From NCBI RefSeq assembly GCF_013266755.1, contig NZ_JABRWJ010000002.1, positions 372,001-436,000 on the forward strand: DNA of 64,000 nt, read 5' to 3'. The stretch comes from Pseudaquabacterium terrae (lineage in GTDB: Bacteria > Pseudomonadota > Gammaproteobacteria > Burkholderiales > Burkholderiaceae_C). The notes beneath the pieces are model-generated. The model was not told the DNA's origin and did not search any database. It saw only the letters and a program-made list of their open reading frames with translations. This document shows, one piece after another, positions 54,731-64,000 of the stretch (positions are counted from its first letter, which is position 1; each line of letters begins with the position of its first letter). The translations under genes and the position numbers were made by a program.

Positions 54731-55564
54731 CTAGGCTTCGAAGGCCTGGCGGCCGACCCATTCGCTGCCGGGCGCAAGTTTCACCGGGCGGCCGATGCAG
54801 GCCGCTTCGACGCACAGCATCTCGAGCCAGCCGTCGTCGGATAGGTCGGCGAGCGCCGCTGCCTTCTGCGGCCCCGGGTTCCAGACCACGACGTCGTCGA
54901 AGCCTTCCTGCTCGATGCGCATGCGGCCGAACGCGGTGGACAGCGACAGGGGCTCTCGAGCGTCGAAGTAGATGCGGTCGATCTCACCCACGAAGCCCTG
55001 CGGGTCGATCTCCTGGCGTTGCTCCTGGCCGGTCAGGCTGTCGACGTAACGCGTGCCGTAGAGACCCGACAGCCGCGCGCGCAGCACATCGTCGCAGCGC
55101 AGGTAGGTGTGCAGCGCGGCGGTGAAGCTGAACGGCGCGTCACCTGTGTTGTCGACCGCCAGCTCGACGTCCAGGCGCAGGCCGGACAGGCTCAGGCTCA
55201 GCTCGGCCTCGAAACGGTGGGGCCAGAGCGCGCGGGTGGTCTCGTCGTCCGTCAGGCGCAGCACGCCGGTCACCGCGCCGGCGCGCTGATGACCCTCGAC
55301 CCATTGCCAGGCCATCGTGCGGGCGAAGCCATGACGCGGCAGCGTGCCGCGCCGCTCGAACTGCGGAAAGATCACCGGGATGCCACCGCGAACGGCTTGG
55401 CCCGGGCCGGCCACGGCCTGCGGCGACAGGTACAGCCGCTCGATGTCGCCGGCCGGGATCCACGACACGATCTGCCCGCCGTGCAGCAGCACCGTGGCTT
55501 GCGCACCATCGCTGCCGCGCAGCCGCATCGCCGGCTGCCCCAACACCTGCACCGGCTCGATCAT
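54731..55564 (-). CDS. D-hexose-6-phosphate mutarotase (YeaD-like)
   Basis: 277 residues. Aldose-1-epimerase fold. Motifs: [14 protein letters not shown] (about 26-39), [24 protein letters not shown] (about 59-82; catalytic His), [11 protein letters not shown] (about 150-160) and [14 protein letters not shown] (about 229-242). It interconverts anomers of glucose-6-phosphate. Its ATG overlaps the hemL stop by 4 bp. It converges on the DUF6152 gene with no gap. Confidence 0.93.
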   Translation of the reverse strand: MIEPVQVLGQPAMRLRGSDGAQATVLLHGGQIVSWIPAGDIERLYLSPQAVAGPGQAVRGGIPVIFPQFERRGTLPRHGFARTMAWQWVEGHQRAGAVTGVLRLTDDETTRALWPHRFEAELSLSLSGLRLDVELAVDNTGDAPFSFTAALHTYLRCDDVLRARLSGLYGTRYVDSLTGQEQRQEIDPQGFVGEIDRIYFDAREPLSLSTAFGRMRIEQEGFDDVVVWNPGPQKAAALADLSDDGWLEMLCVEAACIGRPVKLAPGSEWVGRQAFEA

Positions 55565-56862
55565 GCGGCGAAGGCTTCGCGGGCAGCGGCGATCGTCGCG
55601 GCGATGTCGTCGGCGGTGTGTGCGGCGCTGACGAAGCCGGCTTCATACAGCGCTGGCGCCAGGTAGACACCGCGGTCGAGCATCGCGTGGAAGAAGCGGT
55701 TGAAGCGCGCCTTGTCGGTGGCCATCACCGCGTTGTAGTGCTGCGGCAGCTCGGCTGCGAAGAAGAAGCCGAACATGCCGCCTTCGCTGTCGACGGCCAG
55801 CGGCACGTCGGCGGCGCGGGCGGCTTGCTGCAGGCCGTCGACCAGGCTGCGCGTGCGCGCGGCGAGCGCGGCGAAGAAGCCGGGCTTGGCGATTTCCGTC
55901 AGCGTCGCCAGGCCGCAGGCGGTGGCCACCGGATTGCCAGACAGCGTGCCGGCCTGGTAGACGGCGCCGAGCGGTGCCAGGTGCTGCATGATGGCCTTGC
56001 TGGTGCCGAAGGCGGCCAGCGGCATGCCGCCGCCGATGACCTTGCCGAAGACGCTGATGTCCGGTGCGAAGCCGGGGATCGCCGCGGCGTACACGCTTTG
56101 CGCGCCGCCGAGCGCGACGCGGAAGCCGGTCATCACCTCGTCGAACACCAGCAGCGCGCCGTGCTGCGTGCACAGCTCGCGCAGGCGTTTCATGAACGGC
56201 ATCGCGGCGCGCACGAAGTTCATGTTGCCGGCGATCGGCTCGATCATCACGCAGGCCAGCGCCGCGCCGTGCTGCGCGAAGGCCGCTTCGAGCTGCTCGA
56301 TGTTGTTGTACTCGAGCACCAGCGTGTGCTGCACGACCTCCGGCGGCACGCCGGCGGAGGTCGGATGGCCGAAGGTGGCCAGGCCCGAACCGGCCTTGAC
56401 CAGCAGCGCATCGGCATGGCCGTGGTAGCAGCCTTCGAACTTGATCAGCTTGGAGCGCCCGGTCGCGCCGCGCGCGAGGCGGATCGCGCTCATCGCCGCT
56501 TCGGTACCCGAGCTGACCAGGCGCACCTGTTCGATGCCCGGCACGAGGTCGACGATGGTCTCGGCGAGCTGAATCTCGCGCTCGGTCGGCGCCCCGAAGC
56601 TCAGGCCTTCGGTCACCGCGCGCTGCACCGCTTCGAGCACGGCCGGGTGGCCATGGCCGAGGATCATCGGGCCCCAGGAGCCGATGTAGTCGATGTAGCG
56701 CTTGTCCTCGGCGTCCCACATGAACGCGCCTGCGGCGCGCGTGATGAAGCGCGGCGTGCCGCCGACGGCGCGAAAGGCGCGCACCGGGGAGTTGACGCCA
56801 CCGGGGATCACGCGCTGCGCGCGTTCGAACAGTTGTTCGTTGGTCAGCCGATCAGTGGACAC
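55561..56862 (-). CDS. hemL: Glutamate-1-semialdehyde 2,1-aminomutase HemL
   Basis: 433 residues from a GTG at 56862. PLP enzyme that makes 5-aminolevulinate for heme. [12 protein letters not shown] (about 19-30), [15 protein letters not shown] (about 60-74) and the PLP lysine in [16 protein letters not shown] (about 264-279) are intact. The start lies inside the end of the thiD gene (11-bp overlap). Confidence 0.96.
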   Translation of the reverse strand: MSTDRLTNEQLFERAQRVIPGGVNSPVRAFRAVGGTPRFITRAAGAFMWDAEDKRYIDYIGSWGPMILGHGHPAVLEAVQRAVTEGLSFGAPTEREIQLAETIVDLVPGIEQVRLVSSGTEAAMSAIRLARGATGRSKLIKFEGCYHGHADALLVKAGSGLATFGHPTSAGVPPEVVQHTLVLEYNNIEQLEAAFAQHGAALACVMIEPIAGNMNFVRAAMPFMKRLRELCTQHGALLVFDEVMTGFRVALGGAQSVYAAAIPGFAPDISVFGKVIGGGMPLAAFGTSKAIMQHLAPLGAVYQAGTLSGNPVATACGLATLTEIAKPGFFAALAARTRSLVDGLQQAARAADVPLAVDSEGGMFGFFFAAELPQHYNAVMATDKARFNRFFHAMLDRGVYLAPALYEAGFVSAAHTADDIAATIAAAREAFAA

Positions 56863-57811
56863 GGCGCTGCGCTCCCTTGCCCTTCGGCTCCGGCGTTTCG
56901 GCGGCCGGCGCTTCGGCCTCGGCGCCTTCTTCGGCACCTTCCTCGGCCGGCGGCAGCGCCCAGAAGAACCGATCCGGCAGCACGCCACCCATGCCCGGGC
57001 GGAAGCCGGCATCGAGGCTCTGGTCCATGAAGGCCAGCGCCTCGCCGACGGCGGCCTGCAGCTCGCTGCCGGCGGCCAGCAGCGCGGCCAGCGCGGCCGA
57101 CAAGGTGTCGCCGGCGCCGACGAAGCTGGTCTCGAACATCTCGAACTTCTCGCCGGTCAGCGCGCCTTGCGGCGACGCGAGCACGTTGTCGATGTACTGC
57201 TCGGTGCCCTTGGCGGCGAGCATGATGCCGGTCACCAGCACGTAGCGCGTGCCGCGTTCGCCGGCGGCCACCGCCAGCTCGCGCGCGGAGGCCGGGCGCT
57301 CGTTGTCCCAGTCGGGCAGCAAGAAGTCGGTCAGCGTCTTGTGGTTGCCGACCAGCACTTCGGTGGCCGGCAGGATCAGCTCGCGGAAGGCTTCGAGATA
57401 GGGTTGCGCCACATCGTCCTCGAGCCAGCCGAGGTTCGGCAGGTAGGCGACCGCCGGGATCTCGGGATAGTCCGACAGGATCTCGGCCACCGCACTGACA
57501 CCTTCGGCACTGCCCAGGAAGCCGACCTTCCAGCCCGAGACGGTGATGTCTTCGAGCACCGTGCGGGCCTGCTCGACGAGCACGTCGGGGTCGAGCGCAT
57601 GCTGGTCGAAGATCTCGGCCGAATCGCGCATCAGCACGCTGGTGGTGATCGGCAGCGCATGCGCGCCCATCGCCGCCAGCGTCGCCACATCGCACGCCAG
57701 GCCGCCGGCGCCCGAGGCGTCGGCGGCGTTGAAGCACATCACGCAAGCCGGTGCCGGCGCGTCTTGCGGGGCTTCGGTGGGGGAGTCGCCGGCGGGCGCT
57801 TCTGGGTTCAT
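56852..57811 (-). CDS. thiD: Hydroxymethylpyrimidine/phosphomethylpyrimidine kinase
   Basis: 319 residues. Ribokinase-fold kinase of thiamine synthesis. [38 protein letters not shown] (about 23-60) holds the substrate region, and [18 protein letters not shown] (about 231-248) the anion hole and catalytic Asp. It is about 50 residues longer than E. coli ThiD because of an acidic Ala/Glu tail (about 287-319) and a Pro-rich N-terminal segment. No TPP riboswitch was recognised upstream. It leads thiD-hemL-mutarotase. Confidence 0.9.
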   Translation of the reverse strand: MNPEAPAGDSPTEAPQDAPAPACVMCFNAADASGAGGLACDVATLAAMGAHALPITTSVLMRDSAEIFDQHALDPDVLVEQARTVLEDITVSGWKVGFLGSAEGVSAVAEILSDYPEIPAVAYLPNLGWLEDDVAQPYLEAFRELILPATEVLVGNHKTLTDFLLPDWDNERPASARELAVAAGERGTRYVLVTGIMLAAKGTEQYIDNVLASPQGALTGEKFEMFETSFVGAGDTLSAALAALLAAGSELQAAVGEALAFMDQSLDAGFRPGMGGVLPDRFFWALPPAEEGAEEGAEAEAPAAETPEPKGKGAQRRVH

Positions 57812-57931
57812 GGAGTGCTTGTCAGTGATTCCCCGGGGTCGGGCGTGCAGGCTTCACACCGACCTCGAGAATGAATTGAAGAATGTGGTGCATGTGCCTA
57901 CGAGCCCTTGTCTTTTGGCGAACCCCCGTGG

Positions 57932-57954
57932 CTACAATGCCCGCTTCATTGTAG
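57932..57954. promoter_or_regulatory. Perfect inverted repeat carrying a TACAAT -10 on each strand
   Basis: CTACAATG (57932-57939) and CATTGTAG (57947-57954) are exact complements with a 7-nt loop. Each arm contains TACAAT on its own strand, so both directions have a -10-like box in the 161-bp thiD/rubredoxin gap. For the plus strand TTGTCT at 57908-57913 (19-nt spacing) could be the -35. It could also be a protein-binding operator. Confidence 0.5.
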
Positions 57955-57972
57955 TGACCCCACCCCTTCACC

Positions 57973-58146
57973 GTGACCGAATCGCGCACCTGGATGTGCC
58001 TCATCTGCGGCTGGATATACGACGAAGCAGCCGGCGATCCCGAACACGGCATCCCTCCTGGCACCACCTGGAACGCGGTCCCGATGAACTGGACCTGTCC
58101 CGAATGCGGTGCGCGCAAGGAGGATTTCGAGATGGTGCAGATCTGA
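57973..58146 (+). CDS. Rubredoxin
   Basis: 57 residues from a GTG at 57973. The two iron-binding motifs are CLICGWIYDEAAGDPEHG (CxxC, about 9-12) and CPECGARKEDFE (about 42-45), with the family's Gly, Pro and aromatic residues between. It is a small electron carrier, for example for alkane oxidation or peroxide removal. It begins the run to the pilG-chpA cluster, 56 bp before pilG, as in other Burkholderiales. Confidence 0.93.
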   Translation: MTESRTWMCLICGWIYDEAAGDPEHGIPPGTTWNAVPMNWTCPECGARKEDFEMVQI

Positions 58147-58202
58147 GCGGCGCTGCCGATAACCAGTGAGCATCACCTCCGTTTGGAAGCGAGGAGACCG
58201 AG

Positions 58203-58631
58203 GTGGAGATTCCAGTTCCTGAGCTCGCGCCGATGGGGACCCGGGTGCTGGTCATCGACGACAGCAACACGATCCGCCGTTCGGCCGAGATCTTCCTGCG
58301 CCAGGGCGGGCACGAGGTCGTGCTGGCCGAGGACGGCTTCGACGCGCTGGCCAAGGTCAATGACCACGATCCGCAACTGATCTTCTGCGACATCCTGATG
58401 CCCCGTCTCGACGGCTACCAGACCTGCGCGATCATCAAGCGCAATCCGCGTTTCGCGCACGTGCCGGTGATCATGCTGTCGTCCAAGGATGGGTTGTTCG
58501 ACAAGGCGCGCGGGCGCATGGTCGGGTCCGAAGACTACCTGACCAAGCCCTTCACGAAGGAGCAGCTGCTGCGCGCGGTGCAGCAGTTCGGCCGCGCTGC
58601 GGCGGCGTCTGCGCATCATTCACAATCATGA
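58203..58631 (+). CDS. pilG: Response regulator PilG
   Basis: 142 residues from a GTG with GAGGAG 6 nt upstream. CheY-like receiver: RVLVIDDSNTIRRS (about 14-27), phospho-Asp in LIFCDILMPRLDG (about 58-70; Asp about 62), and Lys in YLTKPFT (about 111-117). It takes phosphate from the ChpA kinase and promotes pilus extension. An N-terminal extension of 12 residues precedes the domain, as in PilG. No output domain. Confidence 0.94.
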   Translation: MEIPVPELAPMGTRVLVIDDSNTIRRSAEIFLRQGGHEVVLAEDGFDALAKVNDHDPQLIFCDILMPRLDGYQTCAIIKRNPRFAHVPVIMLSSKDGLFDKARGRMVGSEDYLTKPFTKEQLLRAVQQFGRAAAASAHHSQS

Positions 58632-58670
58632 GGGCCCGCGCCGCGTGGCTGACGCGGGGGGAGTGCTGAC

Positions 58671-59036
58671 ATGCCCGTACAAAAGATCCTGCTGGTCGAC
58701 GATTCGAAGACCGAGCTTCACTTCCTGTCGGAGCTGCTGACCAAGCGCGGTTACACCGTGCGCACCGCCGAGAGCGGTGAAGAAGCGATGCGCCGCCTGG
58801 CCGAGGAGAAGCCCGACCTGATCCTGATGGACGTGGTGATGCCGGGGCAGAACGGCTTCCAGCTGACCCGCACGATCACCCGCGATCCGCGTTTCACGGA
58901 CGTGCCGGTGATCATGTGCACCAGCAAGAACCAAGAGACCGATCGGGTCTGGGGCATGCGCCAGGGCGCGAAAGACTATGTGGTCAAGCCGGTGGTGGCG
59001 GACGAGCTGATCGCCAAGATCAAGCAGTTCGACTGA
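58671..59036 (+). CDS. pilH: Response regulator PilH
   Basis: 121 residues, single receiver domain: [15 protein letters not shown] (about 5-19), phospho-Asp in [14 protein letters not shown] (about 50-63) and KPV (about 107). Paired with PilG, it acts in the opposite direction on pilus retraction or as a phosphate sink. It is 39 bp after pilG and 16 bp before pilI. Confidence 0.94.
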   Translation: MPVQKILLVDDSKTELHFLSELLTKRGYTVRTAESGEEAMRRLAEEKPDLILMDVVMPGQNGFQLTRTITRDPRFTDVPVIMCTSKNQETDRVWGMRQGAKDYVVKPVVADELIAKIKQFD

Positions 59037-59052
59037 CCGCCGCCTTCAGCCC

Positions 59053-59580
59053 ATGGCCAACAAGGAAGCCCTGCGCGAACTGCAAGCCCGCCTGGCCGAG
59101 CGCATGCAAGCCGTGCGCACCGAGCAGCCCGGCGTGTCCTGGCTGGCGGTCGATTGTGCGGGGCAGGGCATGTTGTTTCCGCTGCGCCAGGCCGGCGAGA
59201 TCTTCGACGTCAGCCACGTGCTGCCGGTGCCGCACACGCAGCGCTGGATGGTCGGCGTCGCGAACCTGCGCGGCGGGCTCTATGCCGTGGTCGACCTGGC
59301 CGGCTTCCTGGGCTTGCGCGATGCGCCGCCCGAAGGGCCGGCGCGCGAGCAGACGCGGCTGGTGGCGCTGAATGCCTCGCTGGGCATGAATTGCGCGCTG
59401 ATGGTCGACCGGCTCGAAGGTCTGCGGCACGCCGCCGACATGCGCCGCGAGGACGGTGACGCGAGCGAGCGTCCCGCGTTTGCATCGGCCCGCTGGGCCG
59501 ATGCCGGCGGCAAGGTGTGGCAGGAAATCGGTCTCGCCGAGCTGGCGGGGCAACAGCAGTTTCTGGGCATCGCCGGCTGA
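59053..59580 (+). CDS. pilI: CheW-like coupling protein PilI
   Basis: 175 residues. CheW fold (about 25-165) with WMVGVANLRGGLYAVVDLAGFLGL (about 59-82) where receptors and kinase bind. It should link PilJ to ChpA. It starts 16 bp after pilH. Confidence 0.92.
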   Translation: MANKEALRELQARLAERMQAVRTEQPGVSWLAVDCAGQGMLFPLRQAGEIFDVSHVLPVPHTQRWMVGVANLRGGLYAVVDLAGFLGLRDAPPEGPAREQTRLVALNASLGMNCALMVDRLEGLRHAADMRREDGDASERPAFASARWADAGGKVWQEIGLAELAGQQQFLGIAG

Positions 59581-59653
59581 TTCCAAGCCGGCACGCCGCT
59601 GAAAGCCGATTCAGGATCGATCGGCCTCGCGGCAAGAACGAAGAGGAAGCGTC

Positions 59654-61981
59654 ATGGGCTTGCTGGACAAACTCAAGGGCATGGGCCGGGGCAAGGCGGA
59701 CCACGCGCCCGGTGATTTCGATGAGCTGCAGGCCGACGCGGAGGGCGAAGAAGTCAATCCTTCGACGATGTCCGGCGCGCAAGGCCATGTCACGCTCGAC
59801 ATGAACGCGCTGCCGACGGTCGGTGACTCGTCGATCATCTCGGAGGCCACGCCGTCCGAGCTGGCGCCCGAATTCGGCGAGTCGCGGCTGCACGCCGCCG
59901 GCGTCGCGGCGGCCGGGGCCGGCGCGGTGGCGCTGCCGCTGATCGGCAACCGCACGCCGGCCGAGCAGCAGCGCATCCTGGTCGGCTCGATCATCGCCGG
60001 CGCCGTGATCCTGGCGCTGTCGGTCGGCTGGGCGCTGCGCAGCGCGAACCAGAACGCGGCGCAGGTGGGTGCCACCGGCCAGGCGCTGATGCAGTCGCAG
60101 CGGCTCGCGAAGGCGGTCTCGCAGGCGATGATCGGCAGTGCGCAGGCCTTCCCGGAAGTGAAGGAATCGGCCACCGTGCTGGCCAAGAACCTGCGGGCGC
60201 TGAAGAACGGCGATGCCGACCTGCCGCCGGTGCCCGGCGTCGTGCAGGAGTCGGTCGACCCGCTGCTGCCGCTGGTCGACCGCGCAGAGAAAAGCGCCAA
60301 CCACGTGTTGAGCCAGCAGAAGACGCTGACGCAGGTGGGTGAGGCGCTGCGCGCAATCAACCGCCAGTCGTCCGACCTGCTCGAGACGGCCGAGACGGTG
60401 TCGTCGCTGAAGCTGCAGCAGAACGCCTCGGCGGCCGAGCTGTCGGCGGTCGGCCAGCTGGTGATGCTGACGCAGCGCATCGGCAAGAGCGCGAATGAGT
60501 TCCTGACGATGGAAGGGGTCAGTCCCGAGGCGGTGTTCCTGCTCGGCAAGGACTTGAACTCCTTCCGCGAGATCGCCGAGGGGCTGTCGAATGGCAATCC
60601 CGAGCTGCGGCTGCCCGGCACCAAGGACCCGCAGACCAAGGAACGCCTGCAGCTGCTGATCAAGCAGTACGAAGACACCCGCACGCAGGCCAGCGCGATC
60701 CTCGGCAACCTGCAGGGCCTGGTGACAGCGCGCGAAGCGCAGGTCGCCGTGGTGCAGGACAGCGAGCCGCTGCGCAAGGGCCTCGAAGCGGTGCAGGAGC
60801 GCCTGGCCAAGGAAGGCGGCTTCACCGCGCTGCACTTCCTGGGCATGCTGATCGGCGTCGCCTTGCTGATGGTCGGCGGCTGGGGCTTCCTGCGTCTGTA
60901 CGTGCAGGGCAAGGCCCAGCAGACGCTGCAGGCTGAAGCGCAGCGCCAGGAGGCCGAGCGCCAGGAGCAGGAAGCCAAGCGCGTCAACGACGCGAACCAG
61001 GCCGCCATTCTTCGGTTGATGAACGAGCTGCAGGCGGTTGCCGAGGGCGATTTGACACAGCAGGCGACGGTGACCGAAGACATCACCGGCGCGATCGCCG
61101 ACTCGGTGAACTACACGGTGGAAGAGCTGCGCACGCTGGTGTCGCAGGTGCAAGGCACGGTGGGCCGCGTGACCGAGACGACGCAGCAGGTCGAAGCCAC
61201 GTCGACCGAGCTGCTCGCCGCCTCCGACGAGCAGCTGCGCGAGATCCGCGAGACCGGCGAGTCGGTGCTGCAGATGGCGGCCCGAATCAACGACGTGTCG
61301 GCGCAGGCGCAGCATTCGGCACAGGTCGCGCGGCGCTCGCTGGAAGCGGCCGAAACCGGCCTCAACGCGGTGCAGAACTCGATCGGCGGCATGAACTCGA
61401 TCCGCGACCAGATCCAGGAAACCTCGAAGCGCATCAAGCGGCTCGGCGAATCGTCGCAGGAGATCGGCGAAATCACCGAGCTGATTTCCGACATTACCGA
61501 GCAGACGAACGTGCTGGCGCTGAACGCCGCCATCCAGGCGGCCTCCGCCGGTGAAGCGGGGCGCGGCTTCTCGGTGGTGGCCGAAGAAGTGCAGCGGCTG
61601 GCCGAACGCTCGGCCGACGCGACGCGCCAGATCTCGGCGCTGGTGAAGACCATTCAGACCGATACGCAGGATGCGGTGGCCGCCATGGCGCGCTCGACGC
61701 AGGGCGTGGTCGAAGGGGCGCGGCTGTCCGATGCGGCCGGTTCGGCGCTCGGTGATATCGACCGTGTGACGCGGCAGCTCGCCGAGCTGATCGAACAGAT
61801 CTCGTCGCAGGCGTCGAGCGAAGCCGAGTCGGCCAACATCGTCGCCAGCAACATCCAGCACATCTTCGCGGTGACCGAGCAGACCGGCGAGGGTACGCGC
61901 TCGACGGCCCAGATGGTGCGCGAGCTGTCCCGGTCGGCCGAAGAGCTGAAACAGTCGGTGGCCCGCTTCAAGATCGCCTGA
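59654..61981 (+). CDS. pilJ: Chemotaxis-type receptor PilJ
   Basis: 775 residues, longer than P. aeruginosa PilJ (682). An N-terminal cytoplasmic extension of about 105 residues with low-complexity acidic sequence precedes TM1 (about 108-128). The periplasmic part (about 129-392) carries two PilJ-type repeats, then TM2 (about 394-415), HAMP and the MCP coiled coil whose tip reads [24 protein letters not shown] (about 616-638). No CheR pentapeptide is seen at the end. It senses surface contact via pili by homology. The GAGGAAG ribosome site fits the start. Confidence 0.93.
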   Translation: MGLLDKLKGMGRGKADHAPGDFDELQADAEGEEVNPSTMSGAQGHVTLDMNALPTVGDSSIISEATPSELAPEFGESRLHAAGVAAAGAGAVALPLIGNRTPAEQQRILVGSIIAGAVILALSVGWALRSANQNAAQVGATGQALMQSQRLAKAVSQAMIGSAQAFPEVKESATVLAKNLRALKNGDADLPPVPGVVQESVDPLLPLVDRAEKSANHVLSQQKTLTQVGEALRAINRQSSDLLETAETVSSLKLQQNASAAELSAVGQLVMLTQRIGKSANEFLTMEGVSPEAVFLLGKDLNSFREIAEGLSNGNPELRLPGTKDPQTKERLQLLIKQYEDTRTQASAILGNLQGLVTAREAQVAVVQDSEPLRKGLEAVQERLAKEGGFTALHFLGMLIGVALLMVGGWGFLRLYVQGKAQQTLQAEAQRQEAERQEQEAKRVNDANQAAILRLMNELQAVAEGDLTQQATVTEDITGAIADSVNYTVEELRTLVSQVQGTVGRVTETTQQVEATSTELLAASDEQLREIRETGESVLQMAARINDVSAQAQHSAQVARRSLEAAETGLNAVQNSIGGMNSIRDQIQETSKRIKRLGESSQEIGEITELISDITEQTNVLALNAAIQAASAGEAGRGFSVVAEEVQRLAERSADATRQISALVKTIQTDTQDAVAAMARSTQGVVEGARLSDAAGSALGDIDRVTRQLAELIEQISSQASSEAESANIVASNIQHIFAVTEQTGEGTRSTAQMVRELSRSAEELKQSVARFKIA

Positions 61982-62003
61982 TCCCCACCCGGTGCAGCGC
62001 ACG

Positions 62004-64000
62004 ATGGCCACGACGAACGAACCCGGCATGAACGACGACTTGAGCACCCTGGCCTGGGTGTACGACGAGTTGCGCCGCTCGCTCGACAACGCCCACAAGG
62101 CGTTGTACCGCTACCTGAAGGAATCCGAGGCGCTCGGCAACTCCGATGTCGACAGCGTCGACCCGGCGGTGCTGCGGCAGGCGCGCACGCTGGTGCACCA
62201 GAGCGTCGGTGCGCTCGAACTGGTCGGCCTGGGCGTCGCGGCCCAGCCGCTGCGGGCGGCCGAGACCGCGATCCAGCGTTTGGCCGCACGGCCGAAGCTG
62301 ATCACGCTCGCCGCCGTGCGCACGATCGAGCAGGGCTCGTTCGCGGTGCTCGACTTCCTCGCGCGGCGGCTCGCCGGCAAGGGCGTGTCGCCGCTGCTGA
62401 TGTTCCCGCAGTACCGCGCCCTGCAGGAGCTGGCCGGCGCCAGCCGCGTGCACCCGGCGGACCTCTGGGGCCGCGAATGGGAATGGCATCAGCTGGCGAA
62501 GGACACTGCTGCCGAACCGCGCCAGGCCGATCTTGAGCTGATGACGCGCGTCGAGGCCGAGCTGCTGCCGCTGATGCGCGGCCCGGCGCCGGCGGCGGCG
62601 ACGCGCATGAGCGAGCTGTTCGCCGGCATGGCCGCCGGCGCCAGCGAGGCGCGCACGGTGACGTTGTGGCAGCTCGCGGCCGCGTTCTTCGAAGCCCATG
62701 GCGACGGGCTGCTGCCGGCCGATGTCTACGGCAAGCGCGTCGCGTCGCGGCTGCTCGCGCAGCTGCGCGCCGGCCCGCAGGCGGACGCGTCCGACCGGCT
62801 GGCGCAGGACCTGCTCTTCTTCTGCGCGCAGGCCGCGACCAGCGGCGACAAGCCCGCCGGCCCGCGCCTGACGGCGGTGCGCAGCGCGTTCGGTCTCGCC
62901 GACGAGCCGCCGGTCGACTACCAGTCGGCACGCCTCGGCCGCTTCGATCCGGCGTGGATCGTGCAGGCGCGCAAACGCGTCGCTGCGGCGAAGGAATGCT
63001 GGTCGGCGGTCGCTGCCGGCGAGCTGCAGCGCCTGAGCGGCCTGACCGAGCCGTTCACGCTGGTCGGCGATTCGCTGCAGCGGCTGTATCCCGACGGCGA
63101 GACGCTCGCCGCGGCGCTGCAGGGCGCAGCCGCCCAGACGCTGCAATCCGGTGCCGAGCCCCCCGCCGAGCTGGCGATGGAAGTCGCGACCGCGCTGCTG
63201 TACATCGATGCCTCGCTCGAGGACGCCGATTTCGACCATCCCGACATGGCGCTGCGCGTCAGCCGGCTGGCCCAGCGCATGGAAGACGTGCGCGCCGGCC
63301 GCGACCCGGGCGCGCTCGACCGCTGGATGGAGGAGCTGTACCGCCGCGTCTCCGATCGCCAGACGATGGGCAGCGTGGTGCAGGAGCTGCGGGCGTCGCT
63401 GTCCGAGATCGAGAAGCAGATCGACCAGTACTTCCGCAATCCGGTGCAGCGCGAGCTGCTGTTCCCGGTGCCGGCGCAGCTGTCGGCAATGCGCGGCGTG
63501 CTGTCGGTGCTCGGCATGGACCAGGCGTCGCAGGCCGTGCTGCGCATGCGCGACGATGTCGACGAGCTGGCCAACACCGAGGTCGATGCGGCCCGCGCGG
63601 CCGAGGTCGGCAGCTTCGACCGGCTGGCCGACAACCTGGGCGCACTGAGCTTCCTGATCGACATGGTCAGCGTGCAACCGCAGCTGGCCAAGTCGCTGTT
63701 CCGCTTCGATCCGGCGACCGGCAACCTGAGCGCGGTGATCTCGCGTGCCGAACGCAGCAGCGGTTTCGCCGACCTCGACGCCGCGGCCGACGACGCCCCG
63801 GTGCTGGTCGAGCAGGCGCAGTCGCTGGCGTCGGTCGGCGCGCTGCCGGACGTCGACCCGCATCAGCTGACACGCGAGCTCGAGCGGCTGTCGCAGCAGG
63901 CCCGTGCCGCCGATCAGCCGGCGCTGGCCGAAGTGGCCAGCCGCGCACATTCGACGATGGCCCACGCGGCGGAGGCCGATCCGGCGTCGATCGACGCGGC
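62004..64000 (+). CDS. chpA: Chemosensory histidine kinase ChpA/PilL, partial
   Basis: About 665 residues are visible; the gene runs off the right edge. It begins MATTNEPGMNDDLSTLAWVYDELRRSL, with helical domains of the ChpA/PilL N-terminus, including ALEDADFDHP-type and Hpt-like repeats such as LGALSFLIDMVSVQPQLAKSLF (about 548-569). The catalytic CheA and receiver parts are outside the window. It starts 22 bp after pilJ. Confidence 0.9.
   Translation, partial: MATTNEPGMNDDLSTLAWVYDELRRSLDNAHKALYRYLKESEALGNSDVDSVDPAVLRQARTLVHQSVGALELVGLGVAAQPLRAAETAIQRLAARPKLITLAAVRTIEQGSFAVLDFLARRLAGKGVSPLLMFPQYRALQELAGASRVHPADLWGREWEWHQLAKDTAAEPRQADLELMTRVEAELLPLMRGPAPAAATRMSELFAGMAAGASEARTVTLWQLAAAFFEAHGDGLLPADVYGKRVASRLLAQLRAGPQADASDRLAQDLLFFCAQAATSGDKPAGPRLTAVRSAFGLADEPPVDYQSARLGRFDPAWIVQARKRVAAAKECWSAVAAGELQRLSGLTEPFTLVGDSLQRLYPDGETLAAALQGAAAQTLQSGAEPPAELAMEVATALLYIDASLEDADFDHPDMALRVSRLAQRMEDVRAGRDPGALDRWMEELYRRVSDRQTMGSVVQELRASLSEIEKQIDQYFRNPVQRELLFPVPAQLSAMRGVLSVLGMDQASQAVLRMRDDVDELANTEVDAARAAEVGSFDRLADNLGALSFLIDMVSVQPQLAKSLFRFDPATGNLSAVISRAERSSGFADLDAAADDAPVLVEQAQSLASVGALPDVDPHQLTRELERLSQQARAADQPALAEVASRAHSTMAHAAEADPASIDA

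Noticed and set aside
52447-55125. An 892-codon plus-strand frame opposite mpl
   Set aside because: Shadow of mpl continuing across the small membrane-protein and DUF6152 genes in a different frame; composition is non-protein-like.
57812-57972. TPP riboswitch before thiD
   Set aside because: No THI-box elements (such as the CTGAGA core) were found in the leader.
59210-62098. A 962-codon minus-strand frame opposite pilI-pilJ
   Set aside because: No domain is seen, and pilI/pilJ are unmistakable on the plus strand.
1-64000. Mobile elements, CRISPR arrays, prophage or tRNA/rRNA genes
   Set aside because: No transposase, integrase, regularly spaced repeat array, or recognisable RNA gene was seen; only the small palindromic repeats were found.

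Overview
The window is a stretch of high-GC bacterial chromosome, densely packed with genes. Gene content and order point to a betaproteobacterium of the order Burkholderiales, close to the Rubrivivax/Leptothrix/Ideonella type. The clues are a tlpA-like gene next to accB-accC-prmA-DUF3426, a DUF2917 gene beside a GcvA-type LysR regulator, an Mpl-based wall-recycling operon, and hemL-thiD opposite rubredoxin-pilG-pilH-pilI-pilJ-chpA. The genus is inference. I found no rRNA, tRNA, CRISPR array, transposase, integrase or phage gene. This is core chromosome with a few small accessory touches.

Layout. 0-3.7 kb (minus): def-fmt-htpX, a lipoprotein and a DUF2807 protein cut by the left edge. 4-6.9 kb (plus): a LysM protein, dprA and smg. 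6.9-12.7 kb (minus): a DUF1631 protein, then yajC-secD-secF. 12.8-13.8 kb (minus): a YbbN-like thioredoxin. 13.9-16.5 kb (plus): purE-purK-sua5. 16.6-19.7 kb (plus): two SGNH-like lipoproteins and an OmpW-type porin, a small accessory-looking block flanked by repeats. 19.7-21.5 kb (minus): dacB and a SemiSWEET. 21.6-26.1 kb (plus): tsaB, rimI, a family-4 uracil-DNA glycosylase and a PAS-GGDEF-EAL protein. 26.1-31.3 kb: glmU, two lipoproteins, ttcA, folB and a pteridine-reductase-like SDR. 31.3-40.2 kb: a MidA-type methyltransferase, DUF2905, cca, an NDUFA9-like protein, slt, a GST, LysR with DUF2917, TfoX and 5-FTHF cyclo-ligase. 40.2-46.2 kb (minus): a PfkB kinase, DUF3426, prmA, accC, accB, a tlpA-like gene and an unknown. 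46.2-53.8 kb (minus): a tightly coupled seven-gene set, mpl-yqiA-cysM-rnb-tonB-aroE-mtgA. 53.8-54.7 kb (plus): a small membrane protein and a DUF6152 protein. 54.7-57.8 kb (minus): thiD-hemL-mutarotase. 58-64 kb (plus): rubredoxin and the chemosensory-pilus cluster, running off the right edge inside chpA.

The main themes are protein maturation (def, fmt, Sec), peptidoglycan synthesis and recycling (glmU, dacB, slt, mpl, mtgA), tRNA modification (tsaB, sua5, ttcA, cca), folate/pterin chemistry (folB, pteridine reductase, 5-FTHF ligase, purE/K) and type IV pilus signalling. No wholly new system stands out. The most interesting signals are: several -10-like boxes only 6-9 nt upstream of start codons (leaderless transcripts), including a back-to-back pair in 34 bp; a dispersed palindromic repeat, one copy of which is translated as the dacB C-terminus; an SGNH-like lipoprotein lacking its catalytic residues beside an intact one; a 20-bp perfect-arm operator; and a GGDEF protein with an eroded EAL domain.
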